Assembly (NCBI RefSeq): GCF_900113705.1
Contig: NZ_FOQI01000001.1
Span: forward strand, 434,001-498,000
Source of the DNA: Collimonas sp. OK307
Lineage (GTDB): Bacteria > Pseudomonadota > Gammaproteobacteria > Burkholderiales > Burkholderiaceae_D
Length of the DNA: 64,000 bases
Direction: 5' to 3'
Position 1 is the stretch's first letter. Every line of letters begins with the position of its first letter. Below, one piece after another: positions 17,801 through 26,896 of the stretch. The translations under genes were made by a program, and so were the position numbers. The notes under the pieces are model-generated. The model ran no database searches, was not told the DNA's origin, and worked only from the letters and a program-made list of their open reading frames with translations.

Positions 17801-18810
17801 TTCGGCTTGGCGCCGCGCCCGGTTGCGCCTTCATCGCGGATCTCGCCGCCGGCGCCGGTGGAGGCGCCAGGGAAAGGCGAAATTGCGGTCGGGTGATTGT
17901 GCGTCTCAACCTTCATCAGGATGTGGGTAAGCTCGTCGGAAGCGCGGTAGGTATTGCCTTCCGCCGCGCCGCGCGCATAGAAACGCGAGACGGTTGCGCC
18001 TTCGATGATCGATGAATTGTCGCTGTAGGCGACGATGGTGCCCTTCGGCTGCAACTGATGGGTATTCTTGATCATTGCGAACAAGGACTTGTCTTGCGCT
18101 TCGCCGTCGATGATCCAGTCGGCGTTGAAAATCTTGTGGCGGCAATGCTCGCTGTTTGCCTGCGCAAACATCATCAGTTCGACGTCGGTCGGATTGCGCT
18201 TGGCGCTGGTAAAGGCCGCCAGCAGATAATCGATTTCGTCGTCCGACAGGGCCAGGCCCAGTTCGGTGTTGGCTTGTTCCAGGGCTCCTTTGCCGCCTGC
18301 CAGCAGATCGATGGAGGCTAATGGCTTGGCGTCCAGTTCGCGGAATAAATCGACAGCTTGCTCGGCGCTGCGCAAGACGGTTTCGGTCATGCGGTCATGC
18401 AATACATCAGCGATAGCGCGTACGCTGTCGTCGCTGAGTTTCTTAGCGCCGCCCAGCAGACCGCTCTTGAGTTTTACCTGATACGCAATCCCGCGCTCGA
18501 TGCGCTTGATGTGCGCCATGCCGCAATTATGGGCAATGTCGGTGGCCTTGCTGGCCCATGGGGAAATAGTGCCGAAGCGTGGAATAACGATGAATTCTTC
18601 ACCGCCTTCAGCCTCGGCATACGGATCGCCATAGGTCAATAAGGCATTCAAACGCCCGATATCGTCCTGGTCGAGCGGGGTCGAAGCATCGACAAAATGG
18701 TCGAAACGCCCTGTCACTTCGACGACATTACTGTCGATCGCTTGTAACTGAGCAAGAAGACGTTGGGAACGGAAGGCAGGCAGAGCATTGGAACCGGGCA
18801 AAATCAACAT
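14806..18810 (-). CDS. purL: Phosphoribosylformylglycinamidine synthase
   Basis: This 1334-residue single-chain enzyme catalyses step four of purine synthesis: ATP- and glutamine-dependent conversion of FGAR to FGAM in the cytosol. The order is N-terminal domain, linker, two AIRS-type ATP-binding halves ([18 protein letters not shown] near residue 218, [20 protein letters not shown] near residue 300 and [10 protein letters not shown] in the second half) and a C-terminal class I glutaminase. The glutaminase nucleophile lies in [11 protein letters not shown] near residue 1170, with its partner histidine and glutamate in [10 protein letters not shown] at the C-terminus. Length agrees with the large proteobacterial form (about 1295-1340). 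It is transcribed alone, convergent with the parvulin gene. Confidence 0.97.
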   Translation of the reverse strand: MLILPGSNALPAFRSQRLLAQLQAIDSNVVEVTGRFDHFVDASTPLDQDDIGRLNALLTYGDPYAEAEGGEEFIVIPRFGTISPWASKATDIAHNCGMAHIKRIERGIAYQVKLKSGLLGGAKKLSDDSVRAIADVLHDRMTETVLRSAEQAVDLFRELDAKPLASIDLLAGGKGALEQANTELGLALSDDEIDYLLAAFTSAKRNPTDVELMMFAQANSEHCRHKIFNADWIIDGEAQDKSLFAMIKNTHQLQPKGTIVAYSDNSSIIEGATVSRFYARGAAEGNTYRASDELTHILMKVETHNHPTAISPFPGASTGAGGEIRDEGATGRGAKPKAGLTGFTVSNLQLPDALQAWENAADVTAIGQQDAGQYGKPERIASALQIMIDGPLGGAAFNNEFGRPNLGGYFRTYEQNVGGNVQGYHKPIMIAGGIGSISDKHTKKNELPVGSLLIQLGGPGMRIGMGGSAASSMATGSNTADLDFDSVQRGNPEMERRAQEVINACWAMDDKNPILSIHDVGAGGLSNAFPEITNDAKRGAIFDLRKVPLEESGMAPKEIWSNESQERYVLAIAPESLPLFEYFCQRERCLFAVVGTATEERQLKVIDPQHDNNPVDMPMDVLLGKPPKMLRDVKHLNPALPAVDLTGMDLLEVSQRVLKLPTVADKSFLITIGDRTVGATSVRDQMVGPWQIPVADCAVTSMSFEGYLGEAMAMGERTPLAVINAAASGRMAVGEALTNIAAAAIADISDVKLSANWMAACGQPGQDAALFDTVKAIGMELCPALGISIPVGKDSLSMRTTWKDEGQAKAVTSPVSLIVSAFAPVSDVRRSLTPQIRTDLGDTAIILIDLGRGKNRMGASALTQVMQQIGNETPDVDSAEDLKAFFAAIQQLNSEQKLLAYHDRSDGGLFTSLCEMAFAGHSGLSINLDILTMESEHAADWGDSKNWTGQVAERRNEMTLRALFSEELGAVLQVRAEQKSEVMNVLRSFNLGACSHIIGKPNTRDVIEFSRDAKTIYSQTRIDLQRLWSETSWRIARLRDNPASADAEYDRILDAADPGISPIIPFDLQDNIAAPFLNLAAKPRVAILREQGVNSHVETAYVMHQAGFTAVDVHMSDLIAGRARLDDFKGFIAVGGFSYGDVLGAGEGWAKTILFNAKLAEQFSLFFQRGDTFALGVCNGCQMMSNLKSIIPGAQAWPKFTRNKSEKFEARFSMVQVESSPSIFLQDMAGTQSAIAIAHGEGFADFSQTGDIKEALVAMRFVDNKGQVTEGYPYNPNGSPQGITSVTTPDGRFTVCMPHAERVFRTVQQSWHPDSWGEDSPWMRMFRNARKWVG

Positions 18811-18927
18811 GGCGAGGAGGGAGTTGATGCAGCATGGCTGCGGGTTAAATCAGAAGCCGTCATTATACAGTGCTGACCCGCCTGCCGCCCCGCAAACTGA
18901 TGACAAAATCACCTTGCCGACCCATGG

Positions 18928-18978
18928 AAAAAGCATGATGGGCCGGGAAAGCGCCAGCTCTCTCGGCCCATCATTGCA
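18928..18978 (-). terminator. Intrinsic terminator of the zinc-free ADH-like gene
   Basis: An 11-bp stem, ATGATGGGCCG (18935-18945) with CGGCCCATCAT (18964-18974), lies about 20 bases after the stop of the oxidoreductase gene. The A-run at 18928-18932 reads as T on the minus strand. The loop is long (18 bases) and can extend the stem further. Confidence 0.7.
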
Positions 18979-18996
18979 TTTTAGATAATTTAATCT

Positions 18997-20022
18997 TTAA
19001 AAATCCTTGAGGACGATCTTGCCGATTGCGCGCCCGGTTTCCAGCGCAGCATGGGCTTGCCGCAGGTTGGCGGCATTAATCGGCGACAACACCTGATTCA
19101 CCGTTGTGACAATGATATTGTTGTCGATCAGGCGCGCCACCTGGTCCAGCAGATTGCCCTGCTGCTGCATGTCGGCGGTCTGGAACATCGAACGGGTAAA
19201 CATGAATTCCCAGATGAAACCGGCGCTCTTGGATTTCAACAGGCTGACGTCGAGCGGCGCATCGTTTTCGACGATAGTGCAAATCATCCCCTGCGGCGCT
19301 ATCACTGCCGCCGCTGCCGGGAAATGACGATCGGTATCGTTCAGGATCAGCACGTAATCGACATGCTCGAAGCCTTGCTGCCTGAGCTGCGCCGCCAGAT
19401 CGCCGAAATGGTTGATTACGTGCTGCGCGCCGAGGTCGCGCACCCATTTTTCCGACTCGGGACGCGATGCCGTGGCGATCACATTCAAGCCGGCGACCTT
19501 GACCGCCAGCTGGATCGCAATCGAACCGACGCCGCCGGCGCCGCCTATGATCAGGATCGACTTGGCCGGTGTTGTCGCTGCGGCCGGTGTCGGCGATATG
19601 TGCAAGCGGTCGAACAGCGCTTCCCATGCAGTGATCGTAGTCAGCGGCAAAGCGGCGGCCTGCTCGAAGGACAGCGATTGCGGCATGTTGCCGACGATGC
19701 GCTCATCGACCAGCTGGAACTCGCTATTGGCGCCTGGACGGGTGATGTCACCAGCATAAAACACACGATCGCCCACCTTGAAACGGCTGACGTCGGGCCC
19801 CACCGCCTGCACCACGCCGGCAGCATCCCAGCCCAGCACGCGAGGCGTTTTTTCGATGGTGTCTTTTGGCGCCCGTACCTTGACGTCGACCGGATTGACT
19901 GCGATGGCCTTGATTTCGACCAACAGGTCGCGGCCGCTTGGTGACGGTTTGTCAAGTTGGATATCGAACAACGATTCTGGATTATCTATAGGCAGATATT
20001 GGGTTAATGCAATGGCTTTCAT
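18997..20022 (-). CDS. MDR-family NAD(P)H:quinone/alkenal oxidoreductase
   Basis: I start at the ATG at 20022 (MKAIALTQYLPI), preceded by AGGAG. The 341-residue product belongs to the medium-chain dehydrogenase family, zinc-independent branch: a GroES-like N-terminal half (LVEIKAIAVNPVDVKVR near residue 35, LGWDAAGVV near residue 62, GDRVFYAGD near residue 85) and a Rossmann half with IIGGAGGVGSIAIQLAK-like sequence near residue 150. It lacks the structural-zinc cysteines of classical alcohol dehydrogenases. It probably reduces quinones or reactive alkenals with NADPH. A LysR gene is divergent 124 bases upstream and is the likely regulator. Confidence 0.85.
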   Translation of the reverse strand: MKAIALTQYLPIDNPESLFDIQLDKPSPSGRDLLVEIKAIAVNPVDVKVRAPKDTIEKTPRVLGWDAAGVVQAVGPDVSRFKVGDRVFYAGDITRPGANSEFQLVDERIVGNMPQSLSFEQAAALPLTTITAWEALFDRLHISPTPAAATTPAKSILIIGGAGGVGSIAIQLAVKVAGLNVIATASRPESEKWVRDLGAQHVINHFGDLAAQLRQQGFEHVDYVLILNDTDRHFPAAAAVIAPQGMICTIVENDAPLDVSLLKSKSAGFIWEFMFTRSMFQTADMQQQGNLLDQVARLIDNNIIVTTVNQVLSPINAANLRQAHAALETGRAIGKIVLKDF

Positions 20023-20146
20023 GAGCAAACTCCTGGCGGTAAAGACCGGTTCAAACTGAATCAGGTCGAATGACAGCCATTATGATAATGTTGAATTATT
20101 TTATAAATAGCGCGATATTTGATTCACTTTCAATCAAAATTTGATA

Positions 20147-21046
20147 ATGTATTCAACCACCGACTTGCAGCTTTTCATTCACACGGCTGATCTTGGCAGC
20201 CTGTCGAACGCAGCGCGCCAGCTTGACCTGCTGCCGGCGACCGCCAGCGCCAGCCTGAAACGGCTGGAGCAGCAACTCAACACCAGGCTGTTTGTGCGCT
20301 CTACCCGCAGCATGCGCCTGACGCCGGAAGGCACCCTGTTTCTGGAATATAGCCGGCAGGCGTTGGCCCTGCTGCAGGAAGGCCAGGCCTTGCTGAATGC
20401 CAGCGGGCCGGTAAGCGGACATTTGCGGCTGTCGATGCCGTCCGATGTCGGTCGTAACGTGCTGTTGCCTTGGCTCGATGCCTTTCAGGAGAATCATCCG
20501 CAAGTCACATTATCGCTACAATTTTCGGACCGTGTAATCGACTTGTTTCGCGATCCGGTTGATGTAGCTTTCCGCTACGGCCCGCTGGACGACTCGACCC
20601 TGGTATCGCAAATACTGGCGCCCAGCCGCCGGGTAGCGGTGGCGGCACCGTCCTACCTGGCAAAACACGGCAGGCCGAACCTGCCGAAAGATCTGGCGAG
20701 CCATAACTGCCTGCTGTATTACCTGCAGCACGGCTTGTTCAATAACTGGCGCTTTTATTCGGGCAAGACTGCGATTGACGTCAAGGTGCGCGGCGACCGC
20801 ATGACTGACGATGCTGCAATCGCTCGGACCTGGGCGGTTGCAGGCATCGGCATCGCCTATAAATCCTGGCTGGATGTGCGGCAAGACGTCGTCGAAGGCC
20901 GTCTGGAAATAATCCTCGATCAGTTTACCGGTGAAGAAACGCCGCTCAGTATGGTGTATCCGCATCGCAGCAGCATGTCGCCTTCGCTTCGCGCGTTGCT
21001 GGCTTTTTTGCGCGCGCAGTTTGCTACGCTCAATCCACCGCTGTGA
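20147..21046 (+). CDS. LysR-family transcriptional regulator (beside the MDR oxidoreductase)
   Basis: The 299-residue protein starts at ATG 20147 (an in-frame TTG at 20141 is less likely). It has an N-terminal winged helix (LQLFIHTADLGSLSNAARQL, then ASASLKRLEQQLNTRLFVRS) and a C-terminal effector-binding domain. The divergent arrangement with the oxidoreductase gene, in a 124-base AT-rich spacer, is the standard layout for a LysR regulator and its target. Its stop overlaps the end of the next LysR gene by 17 bases, tail to tail. Confidence 0.9.
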   Translation: MYSTTDLQLFIHTADLGSLSNAARQLDLLPATASASLKRLEQQLNTRLFVRSTRSMRLTPEGTLFLEYSRQALALLQEGQALLNASGPVSGHLRLSMPSDVGRNVLLPWLDAFQENHPQVTLSLQFSDRVIDLFRDPVDVAFRYGPLDDSTLVSQILAPSRRVAVAAPSYLAKHGRPNLPKDLASHNCLLYYLQHGLFNNWRFYSGKTAIDVKVRGDRMTDDAAIARTWAVAGIGIAYKSWLDVRQDVVEGRLEIILDQFTGEETPLSMVYPHRSSMSPSLRALLAFLRAQFATLNPPL

Positions 21047-21953
21047 GCGCTACGCTATCAGTTTCGTTGTCCCTGCCGAAATGCGCGACTACGAATTCGA
21101 TAAACGATTTCAACTTGGGCGTCATCTTGCGATTCGATGCCACCACGATATGCATCGGCCGGTGTTCCAGCTCATAGTCGACTAGCAAACGCTGCAAACG
21201 GCCGGCATTGACCTCCTCGCACAGCAAAGCTTCCGGCTGCATGATGATGCCGATGCCATTGAGCGCTGCGGTGCGCAGCGCCAAACCGTTATTGGCGCGA
21301 AAATTACCATGCACTTCAATCTCCTGCTGCACACCTCCCTGCGAAAACTGCCACAAGTTATAACGATTGCCGTGCACGAAACTGAGGCAATTATGATCGA
21401 CCAGTTGTTGCGGCGTCTGCGGCGTGCCGCAACGCGCCAGGTATTCGGGTGAAGCGCACACCATCGCCCGGTACGGCTGCAAAGGACGTGCGATCATGCT
21501 CGAATCGGGCAGCGCGCCAATCCGGATCGCCACTTCAAACCCCTCTTCCACCAGATCCACCACCCGGTCATTCAGAGACAGATCCAGTTCGACGTCGGGA
21601 TAGCGTTCCAGATAAGCGCGCACCACAGCCGCCAGCATCTGGCCGCCAAACGTGGCTGGCGCGGTTACCCGTAATACGCCGCGTGGCAGCAACTGCATTT
21701 GCTTGACAGAAGCGTCAGCCGCCTCGATCTCCAGCAAGGCTTGCTTGCAACGCTCGAAATACAGTTGGCCGATCTCGGTCAGGCTTTGGCGGCGAGTAGT
21801 ACGATTCAATAAGCGTACGCCGAGCTGCTCCTCCAGTTGGCGCACGTGTTTACCCACCATGGTGGGTGAGATTCGCGCCTCTTCCGCTGCTGCGGAAAAT
21901 CCGCCTTTTTCGACCACGCGGACGAAAATCTGCATGCTGGTTAATCTGTCCAT
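21030..21953 (-). CDS. LysR-family transcriptional regulator (beside the SDR)
   Basis: A 307-residue regulator with the CrgA-type N-terminus MDRLTSMQIFVRVVEKGGFS, the recognition helix in ISPTMVGKHVRQLEEQLGVR, and a substrate-binding domain ending about residue 295. It is divergent from the short-chain dehydrogenase gene at 22063 with a 109-base spacer and is probably its regulator. It overlaps the preceding LysR gene by 17 bases at the 3' ends, so the two regulators are packed tail to tail with their respective oxidoreductases outside. Confidence 0.9.
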   Translation of the reverse strand: MDRLTSMQIFVRVVEKGGFSAAAEEARISPTMVGKHVRQLEEQLGVRLLNRTTRRQSLTEIGQLYFERCKQALLEIEAADASVKQMQLLPRGVLRVTAPATFGGQMLAAVVRAYLERYPDVELDLSLNDRVVDLVEEGFEVAIRIGALPDSSMIARPLQPYRAMVCASPEYLARCGTPQTPQQLVDHNCLSFVHGNRYNLWQFSQGGVQQEIEVHGNFRANNGLALRTAALNGIGIIMQPEALLCEEVNAGRLQRLLVDYELEHRPMHIVVASNRKMTPKLKSFIEFVVAHFGRDNETDSVALTAVD

Positions 21954-22062
21954 AAATTACATTAAACACCATTGGTTGCAAGTGATAAGAATATCAGGTT
22001 ATTTATCCACCACGAGGAAGCAATCATAATTACCTCCAGATTTCACTCATACGGAGCACATC

Positions 22063-22662
22063 ATGAAAATCGCAGTTATCGGCGCTACAGGCACCATCGG
22101 CAAGGCAGTTGTAGCGTTACTGACAAACCGCCATGAAATCATCGAGGTCGGCAACAGCAGCGGCCAATACCAGGTCGACATGACCGACATCCGCAGCGTC
22201 GAAGCCTTGTTCGGGAAGTTCGGCAAAGTCGACGCCGTCGTCTCGACCGCCGGCAAATTGCATTTCGGCCCGCTGCAAGAGCTGACGCCGGAGAAATTCG
22301 AGATCGGCCTGCGCGACAAGCTGATGGGGCAAATCAACCTGGCGCTGGTGGCCCAGCATCACTTGAACGATGGCGGATCGATCACACTGACCAGCGGTAT
22401 CCTCAGCGACGAGCCGATCCTGCAAGGCGTCAATGCCAGCACGGTCAATGCGGCGCTGGACGGTTTTGTACGCGCTGCCGCGATCGAATTGAAGCGCGGT
22501 ATCCGAATCAATGTCGTCAGCCCTACCGTGCTGGAAGAATCGCTGGCCAGCTACGGCCCGTTCTTTTACGGCTTCGAGGCAGCCCCGGCCAGCCGTGTCG
22601 CCCAAGCCTACAGCCGCAGCGTTGAGGGAGCGCAGACTGGCCGCGTGTATAAGGTCTGGTAA
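22063..22662 (+). CDS. Short-chain dehydrogenase/reductase, atypical active site
   Basis: The 199-residue protein begins MKIAVIGATGTIGKAVVALL, a glycine-rich NAD(P)-binding loop, and keeps the SDR layout (VSTAGKL near residue 62, SGILSDEP near residue 110). Where a classical SDR has Tyr-x-x-x-Lys it reads GVNASTVNAALDGF, with neither residue. This is typical of a small subfamily of short SDR-like proteins whose enzymatic activity is uncertain. NADPH preference cannot be judged. It has a GGAGC ribosome site before the ATG and is divergent from a LysR gene. The DUF2252 gene starts 97 bases downstream. Confidence 0.85.
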   Translation: MKIAVIGATGTIGKAVVALLTNRHEIIEVGNSSGQYQVDMTDIRSVEALFGKFGKVDAVVSTAGKLHFGPLQELTPEKFEIGLRDKLMGQINLALVAQHHLNDGGSITLTSGILSDEPILQGVNASTVNAALDGFVRAAAIELKRGIRINVVSPTVLEESLASYGPFFYGFEAAPASRVAQAYSRSVEGAQTGRVYKVW

Positions 22663-22759
22663 TTACAGTCAGGTAATTTTGTCAGCATTTTGTCAAGTCC
22701 ATGCATTAAGATTGGTCGTAGTTGCGTTGCGACCAATCCCTTTCCTCAGGAGGCATGCC

Positions 22760-23962
22760 ATGGTGAATGTAGTCAAGCGCATTCAGGAATACAACGCGGG
22801 CCGCGATCCGCAACGTTTGCAGATGAAATACAAGAATATCCGCAACGATCCCTTCACCTTCCTGCGCGGGACTTGCCATCTGTTCTATGAACGCCTGCCG
22901 CAAAGCGGCGTAATGCGATCAGCGCCCCCGGCCTGGATTTGCGGCGACCTGCACCTGGAAAACTTTGGCAGCTACAAGGGCGACAACCGCCTGGCTTATT
23001 TCGACCTGAACGATTTCGACGAATCCGTGCTGGCGCCGGTTAGCTGGGAAATGGTGCGCTTGCTGACCAGCGTACTGGTTGCCGCCCACGGCGCGCCGGA
23101 AAGCGCTGCCGACGGCAGGCTAATGTGCCGCAGTCTCATCGACGCTTACGGCGCCGCCCTGGTCAACGGCAAACCCCGCTGGATCGAGCGTGATCTCGCC
23201 CATGGCATGGTCGGCGACCTGCTGAGTGGCTTGCGCGGCCGCCAACGTGCCGCCTATCTGGATACTCGCACCGTACGCAAAGGCAAACTGCGCACGCTGC
23301 GTGTGGATGACAAGAAGGCGCTGCCAGTGTCCATCAAGCAGCGCGCCAAAGTGACCGCATTCATGAAGCGTTTTGCCAGCGAACAGGCCAACCCCGATTT
23401 CTACAAAGTACTTGACGTCGCACGCCGCATCGCCGGCACCGGCAGCCTTGGCGTCGAGCGTTATGTCATCCTGGTGCAAGGCAAGGGTTCGCCGGACGGC
23501 AATTACCTGCTTGATCTGAAGCAGGCGCTGCCATCTTCATTAACGCCTTACTTGAAGGTGACGCAACCCAAATGGAAGAGCCAGGCCCAGCGTGTAGTGA
23601 CGCTACAGCGGCGTTGCCAGGCTGTGTCCATGGCATTTTTGCAACCAGTCATGCTCGGCAAGGTATCTTATGTGCTGCGCGGCCTCCAGCCCAGCGAAGA
23701 CCGGGTAACCGTCTTGCATGCACGTCACACACTCGACGAAATCCGCCAGGTCATGACTGTCATGGGCAATCTGGCTGCCTGGGCCCAGTTACGCAGCGCC
23801 GGCCGCCAGGGATCGGCGAATGCCGATGAGCTGATCGCTTTCGGCACAAGCAAGAAATGGAAAAAACAATTGCTGGATGCCGCCCTGACCTGCGCGGCAC
23901 AAGTGCAAAAGGACTGGCAGACCTATAGCAAAGCGTACGATGCCGGCGCGTTTGAACTGTAG
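22760..23962 (+). CDS. DUF2252 family protein (kinase-like fold)
   Basis: I start at the ATG at 22760, right after CAGGAGGCATGCC; the frame is open much further upstream but only by running through the SDR gene. The 400-residue product shows the DUF2252 pattern: NDPFTFLRGTCHLFYERL near residue 30, then GDLHLENFGSY near residue 62 and YFDLNDFDESVLAP near residue 78. These resemble the catalytic loop and metal-binding aspartate of aminoglycoside-phosphotransferase-like kinases. The biochemical function of the family is unknown. No membrane segment is visible. It follows the SDR gene on the same strand but has its own strong ribosome site. Confidence 0.85.
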   Translation: MVNVVKRIQEYNAGRDPQRLQMKYKNIRNDPFTFLRGTCHLFYERLPQSGVMRSAPPAWICGDLHLENFGSYKGDNRLAYFDLNDFDESVLAPVSWEMVRLLTSVLVAAHGAPESAADGRLMCRSLIDAYGAALVNGKPRWIERDLAHGMVGDLLSGLRGRQRAAYLDTRTVRKGKLRTLRVDDKKALPVSIKQRAKVTAFMKRFASEQANPDFYKVLDVARRIAGTGSLGVERYVILVQGKGSPDGNYLLDLKQALPSSLTPYLKVTQPKWKSQAQRVVTLQRRCQAVSMAFLQPVMLGKVSYVLRGLQPSEDRVTVLHARHTLDEIRQVMTVMGNLAAWAQLRSAGRQGSANADELIAFGTSKKWKKQLLDAALTCAAQVQKDWQTYSKAYDAGAFEL

Positions 23963-24077
23963 CGACTGGCGGCGGCAAGGCAATTGTGCTCTTTGCTGTC
24001 CTCTTATCAAGTAATTCAAGGTATGATTCTGATCGCCTGCAACGCGTGGTGCTACGCAGAACCCCTTGAGAACAATA

Positions 24078-25343
24078 GTGATACAGCAGCAGACACAGAA
24101 ACAGATCGTGGTTATCGGCGGCGGCGTGATGGGAGTCTGCAGCGCTTATTTTCTAGCTGAAGCCGGACATCAGGTTGCCGTAGTAGAACAACGCAGCAAC
24201 GTCGCAGAACAGTCGACGCTGGGTAATTCCGGCATATTGTCGACTGGTGCGGCGCTGCCGTGGTCCGTCCCGGGCATGCGCCGGAAAATCCTGGCAGGCA
24301 TGTTCAACCAGGAAGCGCCGAACGTACTCAACGCCCGCTTCAACCCTGCCCTGTGGCGCTGGATGCGGCGCTGGATGGCTGAATCCGAGATTCAGCGGTT
24401 TCGCTCGCACACCCATCAAATGCAACGGCTGGCCTCTTACAGCCAGGAACTGCTAGAGCAGATACAACAGCATTTCCAGCTCGACTTTGAACAAAACCTC
24501 GGTTTGCTACGGCTGTTGCGCAGCGAAGCCGAGCTGGCGGCGCTGGCGCCTGTGCAAGAGCTGCTGACCGAATGCGGTGTGGTGCATACGCTGCTCGACG
24601 ACGCAGCCGTACGGCTGCAGGAACCGGCACTGGCCGGCGCCGGCAAGCTTGCGGGCGGTTTGTACTTTCCGGATCTGGGCTCGGGCAATTGCACTCTGTT
24701 TACCAAACAATTGAAAGCCATCCTGCAAGGGCTGGGCGTACAGTTTCATTTCGACAGCCAGGTTACCGCTATCGTCCCGCAAGGCGACCAGGTAGGCTTG
24801 CACATCGACGGCAATGTCTTGATGGCCGATGCCGTGGTGTGCGCCGCCGGCAGCGCCAGCGCACAGTTGCTGCGGCCGCTGGGCCTGCGCCTGCCGCTGC
24901 ACGCGATCAAGACATACACCGCCACCGCAGCTGTAAAAAATTATGAAGTGGCGCCGCAGATGGCGGTTCTGGACGACACCTACCAGGTCACCATGGCGCG
25001 TATCGGCGCCCGCATGCGCCTGGCCGGCATCGCCGAATTCGGCGCGCAAGACATGTCATTCGACGACAAGGCCCTGCGCACCCTGCTGAAGGTAGCGCAC
25101 GACTGGTTCCCCGACGCCGCCAATTTCAACAGCGCCAGTTTCTGGTGCGGCCACACCCCGATGCTGGCCGACGAAGTACCGCTCATCGGCCACACCGGCG
25201 CCAGCAATGTTTTCGTCAACATCGGCCACGGCGGCTCAGGCTGGAGCATGGCGCTAGGCGCAGCCAAGGTCCTGGCAGACCAGATCTGCGGCCGGATCCC
25301 CGAGGTCGATCTGGACGGCCTGACAGTAGCGCGCTATCGTTAG
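24078..25343 (+). CDS. dadA: FAD-dependent D-amino acid dehydrogenase (DadA-like)
   Basis: The GTG at 24078 is taken as start; TTG at 24066 is an alternative, and no strong ribosome site settles it. The product (about 421 residues) opens with QIVVIGGGVMGVCSAYFLAEAG, a dinucleotide-binding loop, then EQSTLGNSGILSTGAALPW, and ends with the FAD-contact stretch NVFVNIGHGGSGWSMALGAAK. These are DadA/DAO-type features. Such enzymes oxidatively deaminate D-amino acids at the inner face of the membrane, passing electrons to quinone. It is not next to dadX: the alanine racemase lies 18 kb away, so it does not form a D-alanine operon here. The substrate is therefore uncertain. Confidence 0.82.
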   Translation: MIQQQTQKQIVVIGGGVMGVCSAYFLAEAGHQVAVVEQRSNVAEQSTLGNSGILSTGAALPWSVPGMRRKILAGMFNQEAPNVLNARFNPALWRWMRRWMAESEIQRFRSHTHQMQRLASYSQELLEQIQQHFQLDFEQNLGLLRLLRSEAELAALAPVQELLTECGVVHTLLDDAAVRLQEPALAGAGKLAGGLYFPDLGSGNCTLFTKQLKAILQGLGVQFHFDSQVTAIVPQGDQVGLHIDGNVLMADAVVCAAGSASAQLLRPLGLRLPLHAIKTYTATAAVKNYEVAPQMAVLDDTYQVTMARIGARMRLAGIAEFGAQDMSFDDKALRTLLKVAHDWFPDAANFNSASFWCGHTPMLADEVPLIGHTGASNVFVNIGHGGSGWSMALGAAKVLADQICGRIPEVDLDGLTVARYR

Positions 25344-25377
25344 CCGAATATCGGAAAACACGGAGTAGAAAATCCAA

Positions 25378-26883
25378 ATGAACGCCATCTATCCGTCCGC
25401 CGAAATCCGGAAAATCGAACAAGCCGCCCTGCGCGACCTGCCCCCCTACACCCTGATGCAACGCGCCGGCCAAGCCGCAGCCCAAGCCGCCCTGCGCATG
25501 CTCCCCTGCCCCGCGCATTCAGCCGCAATCCTGATACTGGCAGGCCCGGGCAACAACGGCGGCGACGCCCTCGAAGCCGCCGCCGGCCTGGCAAAAGCAG
25601 GCGCCGAAGTAGTGGCACTCCTCAAGGCCGCCCCCTCGCAACTCCCAGCCGACGCCGCCAAAGCACTGATACGCGCCCAACAGCACGGCGTACACCTGAT
25701 GCCGCCCGAGCAATTCGCCGACATCGACAGCAATCAGTGGACCCTGGTGATAGACGGCCTGTTCGGTATCGGCCTGAGCCGGACGCTGGATGGCGACTGG
25801 CGCAACCTGGTGCAAACCGTCAATGCGATGACCTGCCCGGTGCTGGCGCTGGACGTACCAAGCGGCTTGAACGCGGATACCGGCGTGGTAGTAGGCGGCG
25901 CTGCAGGTATCGTGATCAAAGCCAGCCACACCGTCACCTTCATCGCCGATAAAGCCGGCCTGCACACCTGCGACGGTCCCGACTACGCGGGCAAGGTCGA
26001 AGTGGCGACACTGGCCATTACAGAAAACCACTTCCCCGCGCCACGCATGTGGCTCAACCAGCCCGATCTGTTCGCCGAATGCCTGCGGCCACGCCGGCTC
26101 AATTCACACAAGGGCAGTTTTGGCGATGTCGCCGTCATCGGCGGCGCCGCGGGAATGGCCGGCGCGCCAATCCTGGCAGCCCGCGCCGCCGCCAAATGCG
26201 GCGCGGGCCGGGTGTTTGTCGGCTATGCGGATCAACCGCCGGCTTACGACAGCGCACAGCCGGAACTCATGTGCCGCCACGCTGCCGACCTCGATTTTTC
26301 GTCGGCCGTGCTGGTAGTCGGCCCCGGCATGGGCACGGCCGATACCGCGCTGGCATTGCTGACGCGTGCGCTTGACGCCCTCAACTGGCTGGTGCTGGAC
26401 GCCGATGCCTTGAACCTGCTGGCGCGCCAGCCGCAACTGCAAACTCAGGCCGCGCAACGCCAGCACGCCGTTTTGATGACACCGCATCCGCTTGAAGCCG
26501 CGCGCCTGCTGGGAGTCAGCGCCAGCGATATCCAGGCCGATCGCGTCGCTGCCGCCCGCACCTTGGCAAGCCGCTTCAATGCTGTAGTCGTGTTAAAGGG
26601 AGCCGGCAGCATCATCGCCCGCGCTGATGGCGCAGTGGTTGTCAATGCAACCGGCAATCCTGCCTTGGCCACAGCTGGCAGCGGCGATGTATTGTCGGGT
26701 ATTTGCGGCGCGTTGCTGGCGCAGGGATGGCCGCAATGGGAAGCCGCGCTGGCGGCGGTATGGCTGCACGGCAGCGCTGCCGACCAACTGGTGGCGCAAG
26801 GCATCGGGCCGATCGGACTGACTGCGAGCGAGTTGATCCCCGAAGTCCGTCTGTTGTTGAATCAGCTGGTGCCAGAGCGCTGA
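25378..26883 (+). CDS. nnrDE: Bifunctional NAD(P)H-hydrate epimerase/dehydratase
   Basis: The 501-residue protein fuses two repair enzymes. Residues 1-220 are the YjeF N-terminal epimerase (ILAGPGNNGGDALEAAAGL near residue 52, DGLFGIGLSR near residue 123, ALDVPSGLNADTG near residue 157). Residues 225-495 are the ribokinase-like dehydratase (GSFGDVAVIGGAAGMAGAP near residue 244, TPHPLEAARLLG near residue 368, NPALATAGSGDVLSG near residue 425). Together they restore damaged hydrated NADH and NADPH using ADP or ATP. It starts 34 bases after the dadA-like gene and is probably co-transcribed with it. The sequence is markedly GC-rich at its start. Confidence 0.93.
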   Translation: MNAIYPSAEIRKIEQAALRDLPPYTLMQRAGQAAAQAALRMLPCPAHSAAILILAGPGNNGGDALEAAAGLAKAGAEVVALLKAAPSQLPADAAKALIRAQQHGVHLMPPEQFADIDSNQWTLVIDGLFGIGLSRTLDGDWRNLVQTVNAMTCPVLALDVPSGLNADTGVVVGGAAGIVIKASHTVTFIADKAGLHTCDGPDYAGKVEVATLAITENHFPAPRMWLNQPDLFAECLRPRRLNSHKGSFGDVAVIGGAAGMAGAPILAARAAAKCGAGRVFVGYADQPPAYDSAQPELMCRHAADLDFSSAVLVVGPGMGTADTALALLTRALDALNWLVLDADALNLLARQPQLQTQAAQRQHAVLMTPHPLEAARLLGVSASDIQADRVAAARTLASRFNAVVVLKGAGSIIARADGAVVVNATGNPALATAGSGDVLSGICGALLAQGWPQWEAALAAVWLHGSAADQLVAQGIGPIGLTASELIPEVRLLLNQLVPER

Positions 26884-26896
26884 AATGAAGCAACAG

